DNA of 64,000 nucleotides from Silene conica (lineage: Eukaryota; Streptophyta; Magnoliopsida; Caryophyllales; Caryophyllaceae), in contig CM055319.2 in NCBI GenBank assembly GCA_029255685.2, forward strand, positions 10,340,747-10,404,746, read 5' to 3'. Made by a program: the position numbers and the translations under genes. Positions within the stretch are counted from its first letter, which is position 1; each line of letters opens with the position of its first letter. Under the pieces are notes generated by a model. The model was not told the origin of the DNA. It did no database searches and saw only the letters and a list, made by a program, of their open reading frames with translations. Below, in pieces: positions 31,724 through 42,654 of this stretch.

Positions 31724-33838
31724 ATGAATTCCAAATCTGTCAAAAGTCCTGTCTTTGATGGCACGGACTATGGCTGGTGGAAAAATCGTATGATGCATTT
31801 CATACAAGGAACGGACTACGAATGTTGGGTAATCATAAAGAATGGTCCCCTCTCTATCACTTACACCAATTCTAATGGTGCTGAAAGTGAAAAAGAACCA
31901 AAGGACTACACTTCGAGTGATTACAAAAAAGCGGAGAAGAATGCTAGAGCCATATCACTCTTGCAATCCGGTATCGGAGAATCTGAGACTAGTCGGATTG
32001 CAGGATGTAAAACGGCCAAACAAATATGGGATAGTCTAGAACTAGCTCATAAGGGAACTGTGCAAGTTAAAAAACAACGTATTGACATTCTAATGCAACA
32101 ATACGAATCTTTTAAAATGCAACAGGATGAATCCATTAAAAGCATGTCTTCTCGGTTTTCCAACATAACTAATGAACTTTCCAACCTTGGTAGAGCTTTT
32201 GATACTGAGGATATTGTCCGTAAAATTTTGAGAAGTCTAACAAAAAAATGGCAAGCCAAAGTTACTGCTATTGAAGAAGCTAGGGACTTAACTAAACTTA
32301 CCTATGAAGCTTTGATGGGTTCTCTCATGGCACACGAATTAGTTCTTGAAAATGATGCCGATGAGAAACCTAAAGCCAAGGGACTAGCCTTGAATGCAGT
32401 AACAAGTGATAATGAAAGCGAACTTGAGGATGAAGTAGCTTCATTATCCAAACGGATTGCCAAAATTATTAGAAAACAAAATCATGGAAAGTTCGATAGT
32501 TATAAACCAAAGAATTATGTTTCTTCATCATCTACATCACGTTCCTTGACTAGAATGGGCTGTTTCAAATGCGGGGAACGTGATCACCAGATAAGAAATT
32601 GTCCTAAGTGGGAAGAAGAAAAATCCAAGGACAAACGTGACAGATCTAAGCAGGAGTACAAACGTGCAATGATGGCTGCTGTCTGGGGTGAGTCTGACTC
32701 AGAGGAAGACGATGAAAACCTCAGTGACGGAAAGGAAGAAAAGATGTGTCTTAGATCCATCTACAAGTCCAGCTCGAAAAAGAAGGGAAAGGAAAACATC
32801 ATAAGATGCCTCATGGCTCACTCGGACACCTCCAACAGTGATTCAGAAGATGAAGATGAAGTAAGTCTCTTAAGTCTCAAATCTAAATTAAGATCTTTAT
32901 CTAAAGAAAAAATTCTGAAACTGTTAGATGAGACGTTAGATGACAATTATGACTTGAACAAACGTCTAAGTGCTATGCAATCTGAAATAGAAAGCATAGC
33001 GGAGGAGAACATTGATTTAAAACATAATCTGAGGAATCTTGAGAAACGAGCAGTCAATCACATTGTCGAATCTGAGCTAGTGTCTAAAAATGAGCATCTT
33101 GTAAGTGAAATTCATAGACTTACCAAAGATCTAGAGAAACAAAAAAATGTTTATGATGCCAAAATTTCTAGATACTCAGATACTTGTTCTAAGTTTGATA
33201 AATTAAATGTTGATTATGATGCTCTCTTGTACAAGAATAAAAAACTTCTAGAACGAGTAAAGAACTTGGAAACGGATTTGGGAAGTGCTAGAAATGTTGC
33301 GGCAAAATGGGAAGGTAGTAATACAGTACTAAACTTCCTGGTAAACCAATCCAAAAACACAAAGAAACTAGGTCTAGGTTATGATTCGTGTTCTGACAGT
33401 AGGCAGGATGATTCTCAATATCATACTGTGTTTGTTCCAGAACAGAAATCAGACACTCCTCCAGACTGTTCAAAACTAAGTGATACAGACTGCATTAAGA
33501 GACCAGTTTTCAACGACAGAGATACTCATAAGCATAAGTACGTAGGTTTGGACATTCCTCCTGACTGCTCAAAACTGAGAAACAGGAACTTTGTCCAAAA
33601 ACCAATTCCCAGCGATAGAGATTACCGTAAGCATAAGTACGTGGGCTTACCTGAATATATTATTTGCAAATTTTGTGGAAAAACAGGTCACGTATTTAAT
33701 GCTTGCGCTAAACGGCTTGGATACTTGGACAAAAACATAAGAGTGGTCAAAAGAATGTGGATTAGGAAAGATATTTTAGACACTGTTCGTCATAAGAAGG
33801 GACCCAAACTTGTTTGGGTTCCTAAAGTATCTAACTAA
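31724..33838 (+). CDS. Gag of the young copia element, 704 aa
   Basis: The open frame starts 88 bases after the LTR. The N-terminal part (SPVFDGTDYGWWKNRMMHFI) is the copia Gag/UBN2 type. A CCHC knuckle CFKCGERDHQIRNC lies near residues 281-294, and a second, CKFCGKTGHVFNAC, near 647-660. Between them is an acidic stretch and a long heptad-rich coiled coil (about residues 390-560; SEIESIAEENIDLKHNLRNL). A near-repeat DTPPDCSKLSDTD / DIPPDCSKLRNRN precedes the second knuckle. Gag would form the cytoplasmic particle that packages element RNA. Its intact state, while pol is nearly absent, fits an element mobilised by a helper. Confidence 0.9.
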   Translation: MNSKSVKSPVFDGTDYGWWKNRMMHFIQGTDYECWVIIKNGPLSITYTNSNGAESEKEPKDYTSSDYKKAEKNARAISLLQSGIGESETSRIAGCKTAKQIWDSLELAHKGTVQVKKQRIDILMQQYESFKMQQDESIKSMSSRFSNITNELSNLGRAFDTEDIVRKILRSLTKKWQAKVTAIEEARDLTKLTYEALMGSLMAHELVLENDADEKPKAKGLALNAVTSDNESELEDEVASLSKRIAKIIRKQNHGKFDSYKPKNYVSSSSTSRSLTRMGCFKCGERDHQIRNCPKWEEEKSKDKRDRSKQEYKRAMMAAVWGESDSEEDDENLSDGKEEKMCLRSIYKSSSKKKGKENIIRCLMAHSDTSNSDSEDEDEVSLLSLKSKLRSLSKEKILKLLDETLDDNYDLNKRLSAMQSEIESIAEENIDLKHNLRNLEKRAVNHIVESELVSKNEHLVSEIHRLTKDLEKQKNVYDAKISRYSDTCSKFDKLNVDYDALLYKNKKLLERVKNLETDLGSARNVAAKWEGSNTVLNFLVNQSKNTKKLGLGYDSCSDSRQDDSQYHTVFVPEQKSDTPPDCSKLSDTDCIKRPVFNDRDTHKHKYVGLDIPPDCSKLRNRNFVQKPIPSDRDYRKHKYVGLPEYIICKFCGKTGHVFNACAKRLGYLDKNIRVVKRMWIRKDILDTVRHKKGPKLVWVPKVSN

Positions 33839-33849
33839 TCTTATTTCAG

Positions 33850-34225
33850 GGCCATATGAGAGGAGGCCGCCGTTGGTATCTTGTTAGTAGATATTCATGA
33901 CATATGACAGGTAATAAGAACCAATTCCTCTCGTTAAAGGCTTACAATGGTGGAAATGTGACACTCAGAGACATCAAAAAGGGTGAGATAGTTGGTTTTC
34001 GCAAAAACGGTAAGTCTTTTTCACATTTCATGGATGATGTGATGATGGTAAAAGGTCTTGAACAATACTTGCTTGTTTTTTTTGCGTAATAATGTCGAAA
34101 AAGGGAACATATGTTTGAAGTTTTGCAAAACTGAAGATCAATTGTCTAGCACTTTTACTAAACCATTAGCAAGAGAACAAATTGAGAAAATCCGATTAGA
34201 ATTAGGTCTTCTAAATAGTAGTTCT
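33850..34225 (+). pseudogene. Pol remnants of the young copia element
   Basis: MTGNKNQFLSLKAYNGGNVT is a copia protease-region segment and TKPLAREQIEKIRLELGLLN is the end of copia RNase H. No integrase or RT is visible. The region is broken. Confidence 0.85.
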
Positions 34226-35358
34226 TAGCGTCTTTGTCCTAATTATTCTCCTCCCATGACTGACTAATTTGGAAAATTTGTGCATATGTGTTTTCAACGT
34301 GTCTTATATGATTTCAGTTTCAGTGTAATTTGCTTACTCTAGTCGGTTGTTGTTTAAAGACTAGTATCGAGTCGTTTTTTGCGTAAAATGTTTAACTCGT
34401 ATACTCGTAGCATGATTTTTATGGCAAATATAACCCACCCTTCCATCTTATACCATATACACCCAGCCCAATTCATAAAAAACCCAAACTTAAACCAGAT
34501 AACCAAGCCCAACTCCAAACACCCAAACCCACATACCAATTGCCCGCAACCCGTAACCCTTCAACCGACCCGAGTTATACATTACTCATGTTTACCCTCT
34601 GTTACCCAACTAATTGACTCATCTTCCTCTTTTCACAAACCTAAAACCCCAAATTACACCTCCCTCATTCGTCCTTCTCCAATGGCACAAAAAAAAAAAA
34701 AAAAAAAACTCCACCAAACCTTGATTTTGTTGCTACAAAATCTCGCAAGCCTCATATACCTTCACCTGAACCGTCTCACCGCCAAAATTACTAAAACAAA
34801 ACCCTCCGCTCATTCCAGATTCTTGAATGCATCTCTTGAAGAGTCCCCAACTATGACTGACGAAGGATCTCCAACGGTTGAGCCCCAATCCGCTGTAAAA
34901 GTGACCCCCACTAGAGTTGCTCGCCGATGATAATGTTCTTATTGAAATTCTGAAAACTATCAAAGTATTATCCAATGGAAAGATGGCATTTATGAAACGA
35001 AGGCGATATATGGAAGATCGGGATGATAATCAAATTTATGATGCTGTGATTATAAAGGCTTATGTTTTTGCCTCTGTCGACAAAGGGTGCGTTATACAGC
35101 ATCTCCAAAGCATGGGTATGTCTGACTCTGTTATAATGCAATGTCTTCAACTGAGTTAACATGATATTCTATCAGGTCGAATTTATTCCTCTGAATGGTT
35201 AGAGTAGATACCTGCTTGTGCTTTCCTTCGTAATAGTCTTACAGAACAGAAATGGGAACGCATATTTTCTGTTACATTTGTGCTTTTTGTTCCTGAAGTT
35301 ATACAATTTTATCAGACGGATGTGAATCTCTTAAGGATGTGAATCTCTTAAGGCAACC

Positions 35359-35391
<33 letters not shown>

Positions 35392-36114
35392 TTAGGCTCT
35401 AAGGATGGATATTGTGTTACGATATGGATTGTATGACAGACGGAATTTTGGGTCAGATGCATCTCCGCATTGTTAATGATAAGTTGGTAGACTTGAAGGG
35501 AGATGGATTCGCTGGTGCTAACTCGAGTTCGGGGAATCTGCGTAGCTTAACTTCAGTTGGTGACCCTCTCTGATCTCATAGTTGGTGGACTTGGAAAAAT
35601 CACAACTGAACTGGACTGACTCAAAGATGCTCTCGTACACCTTTGCACTTTATACCTGCCATTCTTGACCAGCTCATGACCCTTCATCCCCCAAAACCGT
35701 AACCCCTCCCTACCTTTGCCATATATTTTATATGCTCGTGTATACTTGCTAATCTTTTGCTCTTGTCTGACTTTTATGCTATGATGTCTTTTGACTGTGT
35801 CCGGCAATTACATTGTCTCTGAACTGATTATGACGCACTACGGTACCATATTTGCACGTCTTTCTCCTTTTGATGATGTCAAGAGGGGGAAAATTTTTAG
35901 GACTCATGACTCTTAATAGCTACAAGTTTACTAGAACTATGACTATGACGTTTTTCTCTTTGAGTTTTCATAGTGGATGGTAATTTGAAATCTGATCTCA
36001 GTTAATATTAATGTTCTCGATTTCGACACATTCTATTCCATTTAATTTTCTCAGTTGTTGCTTAATTGAGGGGGAATATATTTATTGGGACTTGCCATCA
36101 TCAAAGGGGGAATT
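34226..36114 (+). mobile_element. 3' internal region of the young copia element
   Basis: Non-coding or decayed sequence between the RNase H tail and the 3' LTR. It has two A runs (34688-34706; 35359-35387) and short open frames such as 34379-34930 that show no family match. Some copia lineages carry an additional 3' frame here, and this could be its remnant. A purine tract ends the region. Confidence 0.6.
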
Positions 36115-37203
36115 TGTTGGACTTATTGTGTTGATGATGACAAGTCCTCTATATCTAAATCATTCTCCGGCTTAATGGTTTGTCTAGATGTGTTGTTGAC
36201 AGGTTTCGAACAAGTCTAGCATTTGGAAATGAAGATGGGCCGATACTCGAGATCTACGTAGATAAATTGTAAGGGTATCGGACTTGTGTTTAATGTTTGT
36301 TTCGGTCCAATAAAGTACGGGTTAAAATATCAAAATAATTTTGGAATCAATTGCTTTCGGAAATATCCTTCTAAACAAACAAAATTGTTTTGTGAATATA
36401 ATCTTTGTCAAATAAGGAAGTTGATTCCTAATCAACCTTAAATTGCTATCAAACGTCAAAGATTTCCTTGCCAAAGACTTCATTGGTTGAACAAGTATTG
36501 GTTGAACAAGTATATATATACTTGTGCTATGGACGTGAGAGGTATTGAAAAATACTTTGACTTGTTTTCATTCTTCAAAGCCAATTTCTTAAGCAAGTTT
36601 AAAGTATTCAAAAACCGAGTGTTGCAAAATAACGTTTATCAAAGTTTTTATCAAAGTAAATTTTGCAACCAGTTTTGCTAAAACCGTACTTTCAAGACCG
36701 ACATTGATTAAAGCAAGCTCGTTTACTCGTAGGTTATTTTTGTTCTCCTTTGTTCACATCAATTGAATATTTCAAGGAGACAAAAAGTGTAATCTGTTTT
36801 TTCTTATTCATTTGTAAGGAAGAATATTTGGAGTACGGGTTGTACTCGAGTAGCACGATCGGGTTGATCGTGGGGATTGTTTTTGTAATCGGGTTTGGTT
36901 ATAAAAATAATAAGAGAAAGGGGTGGACGTAGACCTTTAGAGAGTAGGTCGAACCACGTTAAAAATCGCGTGTCTCGTTTCCTTTTTATTTGTCTTTCGT
37001 ACTTTGCCGTTTTTATTTGCATCTTTTCTCGTAACTAATTTCACAATCTCAACACAGGTTACAATATTTTGGACAGTCTTCAATACTGTTTAAATTCGTT
37101 TGTGTGTTGCCAATGAAATTAGTAGAGTAAAAGTCGAGATTTTAAAAAGGAGTACTTAATTCACCTCCTCCCCCTCTTAAGTACCGGATCGATAAACTCA
37201 TCA
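36115..37203 (+). repeat. 3' LTR of the young copia element (1089 bp)
   Basis: More than 99 percent identical by eye to the 5' LTR. Differences include a shorter TA run near 36513 and the loss of six bases near 36464. Confidence 0.93.
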
Positions 37204-37630
37204 TATGTGAAGGATGATGCAGACGTACAAAAAAACCAATGATACGGTGGTGTTTTTCATCCACTTGTCATTTAATGTTAGTGTACCACAAGTCCACAAT
37301 AATGATGACACAATAAAATAAGCACCAAATTGTACTCATAACATACTCTACATGCAATAAAGAAATCACCAATTTGTCTACACCTACACAAAATACGACT
37401 CATTTATTTGTGAAATTGTACTATTCAATCTGTCTTTTACTGTGTCGTCAATTAGAATTTGGGTTAAAAGATAGAATGTCCATATCACTTGTATCTCGAA
37501 ACAAAAGGCCTAAATTGACCATGACTTAGGAAACTCTACATTTACATATTAAGCAAATGCAAAGTTGTTAAAAAAAAATAAGTAGAATTTGGGTAAGGAC
37601 TAAGGACGCATGGTATTCGTTGGTGTTTGT
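37204..37630. other. Intergenic DNA
   Basis: No gene recognised; begins with the right TATGT duplication of the copia element. Confidence 0.5.
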
Positions 37631-38287
37631 TAGGGATGGCAATGGGGTGGAGCAATATGCATATGCATATCCATTTAATTTGTAGTCATCCATATCCCAT
37701 CTTTGTCCGTTTAATACTTTTTCATCCATCCATATTCATATCCACCGGGTGAAGCGGGTGGAGTGGGCACCCGTTGGATATTTCCACCCTTATAAATTTC
37801 AAAGCGATAAATAAAAAATATACACTTAAGACGATAAAATTTAAAGCGTACATTACCAAACAATTCCGGATTACATAGTTTTTTGAGAAAATTGAACATA
37901 AATTTTAATCCTGTTAACCATATTTACAATTTTACAACTTACAACTGCGAAACTAATCTGCACAAGCTTTACACGCCCATAAAAAAAGTGCAACAAAACA
38001 TTACCGAGTAGTTTGTAAGTTTATTTTAAAAAAAACGTTACAAATTGAAAGCATTTTTCTAATCAAAATATTTATTAATACTTTTTAGAAAAAAAATAAT
38101 TATACTTATTAATTTAGGATATCCATCGGGTGATAAGCGGGTGGTAGACCATGATCCATACCCCACCCTAAATTCACCCATATCCATATCCCACCCTAAA
38201 TTGTAAAAAAAATCATCATCCATATCCCACCCATTTAATTTCGGGTGGATGGATATCCACAGGGTCAGAGTGAGACTGCCATCCCTA
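37631..38287. mobile_element. Non-autonomous hAT-type element, 657 bp
   Basis: Ends TAGGGATGGCA and its perfect inverse TGCCATCCCTA. Flanks GTGTTTGT (37623-37630) and GCGTTTGC (38288-38295) form an imperfect 8-bp duplication (6 of 8), the hAT size. Both sides contain inverted CCATATCCCACCC / GGGTGGATGGATATCC blocks. No transposase is present. The same end type bounds the element at 44882-50296. Confidence 0.75.
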
Positions 38288-39737
38288 GCGTTTGCTATTT
38301 GGTCACAACTCACAAGGTCAGATGCGTATATGGAAGGGTATAGGGATGTACCCGTATTCCCTTTATTAAAAAATAAGTATAATTTTGTGTAAGTAATAGA
38401 CATATTAATTATGTTGGTCTAGTGATTGGGTGTAGATTTTTCTTGTCTTAGGTCAAGCGTTCAATATTTCTACAAAAACATCTTGTTCAATGTTTTTTTT
38501 ACCATTTGTTTTATTTATATTTTTTCCAATCACACAATAAATTATTTTGTTACAACCAACTTTTTATTATATAAACATAACTCCGCAATTTTCGTACTAG
38601 AATTGCCTATCCAAAGGTTTACACTTTTCTCAAACACGGACTTTTTTTAACATAAAGTAAATGTATATGTCTTCTTTTAATTAAGAAAAATAACAAATTT
38701 TATTTTATTTTTGGGGTTTGTCTTATATTAATAGATAACTAGTTTTTAACCTGTGCAAAAATAATATTTTAAATCAAAATACATGTATATTTTATACTCT
38801 ATTTCTTTCTTGATACAAAATTTTTAGATCTGCTCATTTTAGTGGATAATCTCAATATTTTTAACGAATTTCTTTAGATTAATATTTTAATGTAATCATC
38901 TACTTAACAGAGTTTTATAGTTCAATTATTTTGTTAACTTTTTGTAGATCTCATTTTTAAAATTGAAAATTAAAACAATATTGTTTAATAAATTTTTTGT
39001 TGAAAAATATTTCTTATTCAAAAAAGTTACTCAAATTTAGTAATATCACAAAAAAATGTTATGACGATGGTAAAAATATTAGAGTTAAAAATTTTGTAAA
39101 ATAATACTCCCTCATATTCCATATTTTCTTCCTTATTTCCTAAAACGAATTACTCGGGTTTTCTTCCACATTCCTATTTGCGAAAACTTTTATTCTTATT
39201 TTATTCATTTTTCTCTCCGATTATCAAACCTTATCCAACTTTTACTCCTATTTTATTCTTTTTTTTTAATGTTTGTGGCCCACAATTTCTATTATAATTC
39301 CTAATTATTCATCTCTCTCCCCTATCACCAAAGTCCGACCAATTTTTGAATAGGAGGGAGTATAATAACGTTATTTGTTTTTCCATTTTTTTTACCATTT
39401 ATATAATCATTGTCTAATAATGTTTTTTATTCATTTTTTAGTTTTTTTTATTATTATTGATTAGACTATGTGAACTATTTGGAAAATTCTGCATTTTCAT
39501 ATTATATTATTTATGCAACATTCGATGAAGTTCTATTAACAAATTTGGTTTTTTATAAATTAATTCCATAATTTTTATGGTGGGTCCTACATTTATTTAA
39601 AAATAAAAAATAAAAGAAAATAGATATGATGACATAGACGCACGAAATTGCACGAAATGTTCTTATATTAATATAGATAAAATTGGGTATATATAAAACG
39701 GTTATACTGTATTATATTAAGTATTTTAATTTTGCAA
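38288..39737. other. Intergenic AT-rich DNA
   Basis: No gene recognised. A CTAG near 38739 with a CCTGTGCA half-hairpin may be a decayed Helitron-like end. A segment at 39105-39365 (CTCCCTCATATTCCATATTT ... AATAGGAGGGAGTAT) has short inverted ends ACTCCCTC / GAGGGAGT and is probably a MITE. Confidence 0.4.
39105..39362. mobile_element. Probable MITE with CTCCCTC ends
   Basis: TACTCCCTCATATTCC at the left and GAATAGGAGGGAGTA at the right are inverse for about 9-15 bp with gaps, and TA lies at both outer edges. This is the Stowaway/Tc1-Mariner end type (CTCCCTCC) common in plants. The target TA duplication fits. Confidence 0.65.
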
Positions 39738-40230
39738 AATCAAGTCATATAATATTTCGGACCAATATTTTAGTTTTATTTAAATTTCGACCTATTACCC
39801 ACTAAATTGTTAATTATTGTTGTTTATAGTAAATTATGTATTATTTATTGGGTATAAATTATTATGTAATTGTTCCGGACAGACGATATTCAAAATTGTT
39901 ATCAAGTAATATAATATTTTGGACCAAAATTTTAGTCTTTTTACATTTCGAACTATTATCCAATAAATTGTTAATTATTGTTGTTTATAGTAAATTATGT
40001 ATTATTTATTGGGTATAAATTATTATGTAATAGTTTCGGACAGACGATATTCCAAATTATTATCAAGTCATCTAATATTTTGGACCAACATTTTAGTCTT
40101 TTCTTAAATTTCGAACTATTACCCAATAAATTGTTAATTATTGTTGTTTATTGTATATTATGTATTATTTATTGGGTATAAATTATTATGTAATAGTTTC
40201 GGACAGATGATATTCGAAATTATTATATTT
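39738..40230 (+). repeat. Tandem repeat, about three units of 161 bp
   Basis: The landmark CAAGTCATATAATATTT recurs at 39741, 39903 and 40064 (spacing 162 and 161). Each unit also contains CCAATAAATTGTTAATTATT and TATTATTTATTGGGTATAAA. Units differ by roughly 10 percent or less. AT-rich, no coding meaning. Confidence 0.88.
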
Positions 40231-40565
40231 TGTTATATAATATTTAATTTCATGTTATACACATTGATAGTTTACACATAAATAAATGTTTACGATTATT
40301 ACGTAAGACTTTTGATATAAGTTTGTAAACATTAATTTGTACGTAAACAATTGAATTTCAGATAGTTATTTCGCATTAAAATCATCATACAACATACAAC
40401 ATTGCGGGTTCCACCAGAATTTTTCTTTTAAACAAAAATATTGGTTGATGACGTGGTTCTACCAGAGCCTCCTAAATATTCTTGCAATTATATAGATAAG
40501 ATGAGATAAACAAGATAAAGAATTATTTACGCAAACAAAATTCTCATTTGTAACTTTGATATCGC

Positions 40566-40678
40566 TTTGTTATATACCTTTCTTTGGCAAATGCGTGATT
40601 GCATAAACCAGTATTTTGTGTTTTGTTATATACCTTTCTTTGGCAAATGCGTGATTGCATAAACCAGTATTTTGTGTT
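40566..40678 (+). repeat. Perfect tandem duplication of 56 bp
   Basis: TTTGTTATATACCTTTCTTT ... CAGTATTTTGTG occurs twice in a row (40566 and 40622). Confidence 0.92.
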
Positions 40679-40904
40679 AATTTTAAGTATGAATGTATAT
40701 ATGGAACTATATATGGAAATGAGTTACTTGTCACCTTCAGCACTAATTAATTTCTCCGATAATTTAAATGCGAGACAACTTCCCATTTACTTAATCTATA
40801 CATATCATTTAATATATTAAAACAACAGCCAGTAACCGCTAATTTAGAGTAAAAAGGTGACGTGTCGCGCTCATATCGATCGACCGTATAAAATACAGAT
40901 TATG

Positions 40905-41018
40905 TACGCAATAAATACGTAAAACAAAAACTACCCACTCATCCACTACCCCAAGGGGATTCGATCCTGGGACCTGTTGTCAACAATACTTCCGTCTTAA
41001 CCACTAGACTAAGACATC
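40905..41018 (-). mobile_element. tRNA-headed SINE (copy 1)
   Basis: The minus strand begins GATGTCTTAGTCTAGTGGTT with a pol III A box, then CAGGATCGAATCCCC, a B box, about 35 bases later. It continues for about 40 bases to a T/A-rich tail. Acceptor-stem pairing of a true tRNA is absent. Same family as copy 2. Confidence 0.7.
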
Positions 41019-41019
41019 T

Positions 41020-42213
41020 TCGGTATCACCTTTTCTAATTTGAAAAAGTTAATCCGTCCACACTATTTTCCATTTGTCTTGATCTTTTCGCCATCTTAAT
41101 TTCTTGAATTTTTGCGAAACTGTAAAAGTAGTACTCTGTACTTTTTATCAACTTATACTATTAATTTCCACATAAATACCAAATTTTTGCAAAACATTTA
41201 ATATCCAACCATATTTTTTAATAATTACCATATAATAGTTTTCTTAACTATTATTAATCACGGCATGTTTTTAAACATGATCGATTTTATGAAACTATTT
41301 TTTGGATCACATGTAAAAGGGTCCGGAAATTTAAGGTGTAAGAAAATAATTTGATGAATGTAATATAACTATTAATGCAGTGGAAGAAAATATTCAATAT
41401 TTGTAATGTTTTTTAGCATATGTGAGATATTATAAATTGCTTCAACACTATAGTACACAAAACAAAGGTCAACATGACAGAAATGTCCGTCGAAAACGTC
41501 ATTTGGTTTTGTTGCAAAAGTAACGTTGGCCTTAAACATCCGTCACAAGAGGTAAATTGAGACGAAATATTTCCTCTCAGAACAAAGATGACTCCGTCTC
41601 AACTCTCAATTGACATATAAGAGTCAACATTATTAGGTGTTGTCGACTTTATGTTACTATTGAAACATGACTGACCGACTTTATATTACTACTCTGTATT
41701 TTTTAGGTTACCCGTAATAAGGGTTTGCAAAATTTTATATTGGAGAAATACAAACTAATTAATGTAATATATTAACAAATGTAGTTTATAAAGACATTTT
41801 TCTATATTTGTAATGTTGTTGGCTATTGACAAAACATTATAAATATTTTAAACACAAATTATATGTGGCCCGTCACAATTTTGTATTATTTACAAACAAT
41901 TTAATTACTTTTGAACATCATTTATTAAAAGAGGATTTTTGAAAATAATGAATTGTTGTTATATTTAGCCATCTCTATGAAATATCGAATAATTTGTGAT
42001 AGTTTTCATATTATTTCTACTATAGTCTTTTAATTACCCGGTAATTCCTTTTTTTTGTCATTTTTCTTCGTCGTAGTCGTTTTAGGTTATACGTTGGTTT
42101 TGTAGATGTGATCTAATTTGGGAGATTAACTTAACTTACTTAGTTTGACGATGGCAGGTTCGATTAATGGTAAACGACTTAATTTGCGAAAATGATTTGG
42201 GTGTTTAGCGTGA
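41020..42213. other. Intergenic AT-rich DNA between SINEs
   Basis: No gene recognised. Confidence 0.5.
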
Positions 42214-42225
42214 AAAAGGCTCAAT

Positions 42226-42344
42226 TATTTTTTGTTGGTTCAACGATGCACGCACTTGGTCGCATTACAATAGAGGGGAGGGGGAATCGAACCTAGGACC
42301 TATTGTCCAGGATAGCTCCGTCTTCACCACTGAACTAAGACATC
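42226..42344 (-). mobile_element. tRNA-headed SINE (copy 2)
   Basis: The minus strand begins GATGTCTTAGTTCAGTGGTG (A box) and has TAGGTTCGATTCCCC (B box). It ends CAACAAAAAATAAT. Flanks AAAAAGGCTCAAT (left) and AAAAAGACTCAAT (right) form a 13-bp duplication with one mismatch, which marks retroposition. Confidence 0.8.
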
Positions 42345-42534
42345 AAAAAGACTCAATCAATTATTAGACTATGCAATTCTCCAAATTAACTAATTAAGAA
42401 ATAAACTTGATTAATGGTGGCAGGTCTATCTCGAAAGAAAATCAAGATGGCAACATTATTTGGTATTGTTTCTTATTTCGGTTGTGTTTGCTTATGATTT
42501 AAGGTGAAATCTAAAGATGTTTAACTTAGTTGAT

Positions 42535-42643
42535 TTTTTTTTTTTGGTTCAAATGAGCGCACTATGTCGCGGATGAGAATCGAACCCCCAACTTCATGGT
42601 TGGGATAAGAGTGCTCTTACCACTTGAGCTAACTCTTGTTCTC
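42535..42643 (-). mobile_element. tRNA-headed SINE (copy 3)
   Basis: The minus strand reads AAGAGTTAGCTCAAGTGGTA (A box) and GGGGTTCGATTCTCA (B box) and ends in a run of about 12 A. An 11-bp perfect duplication ACTTAGTTGAT flanks it (42524-42534, 42644-42654). The head differs from copies 1 and 2, so it is another SINE family. Confidence 0.85.
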
Positions 42644-42654
42644 ACTTAGTTGAT

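Larger units (their letters stand above)
30542..37203 (+). mobile_element. Ty1-copia retrotransposon, young, pol mostly missing
   Basis: Plus-strand element of 6662 bp with LTRs 30542-31636 and 36115-37203 (TGTTGGAC ... CTCATCA) and a perfect 5-bp duplication TATGT (30537-30541, 37204-37208). A TGGTATCAGAGC primer site (31639-31650) and a purine tract AAAGGGGGAA (about 36103-36112) lie next to the LTRs. Gag is one long open frame. Of pol only short protease-like and RNase H-tail remnants remain, followed by about 1.9 kb of mainly non-coding DNA. It is thus a broken, presumably non-autonomous copy. The LTRs differ at about six sites plus two small length changes in 1.09 kb, suggesting about 0.4 My. 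The large Gag with a long coiled coil and the extra 3' region recall SIRE-like copia elements; the lineage is not certain. Confidence 0.92.

Noticed and set aside
34379-34930. 183-codon open frame in the 3' part of the copia element
   Set aside because: Contains a poly-Lys run from an A tract, no family match; kept only as part of the 3' internal region.
38728-38770. Fourth Helitron-like end
   Set aside because: CTAG is present but the hairpin is not complete.
42560-42643. tRNA gene on the minus strand
   Set aside because: A and B boxes are present, but there is no proper acceptor stem, and a poly-A tail with an 11-bp duplication shows a SINE.
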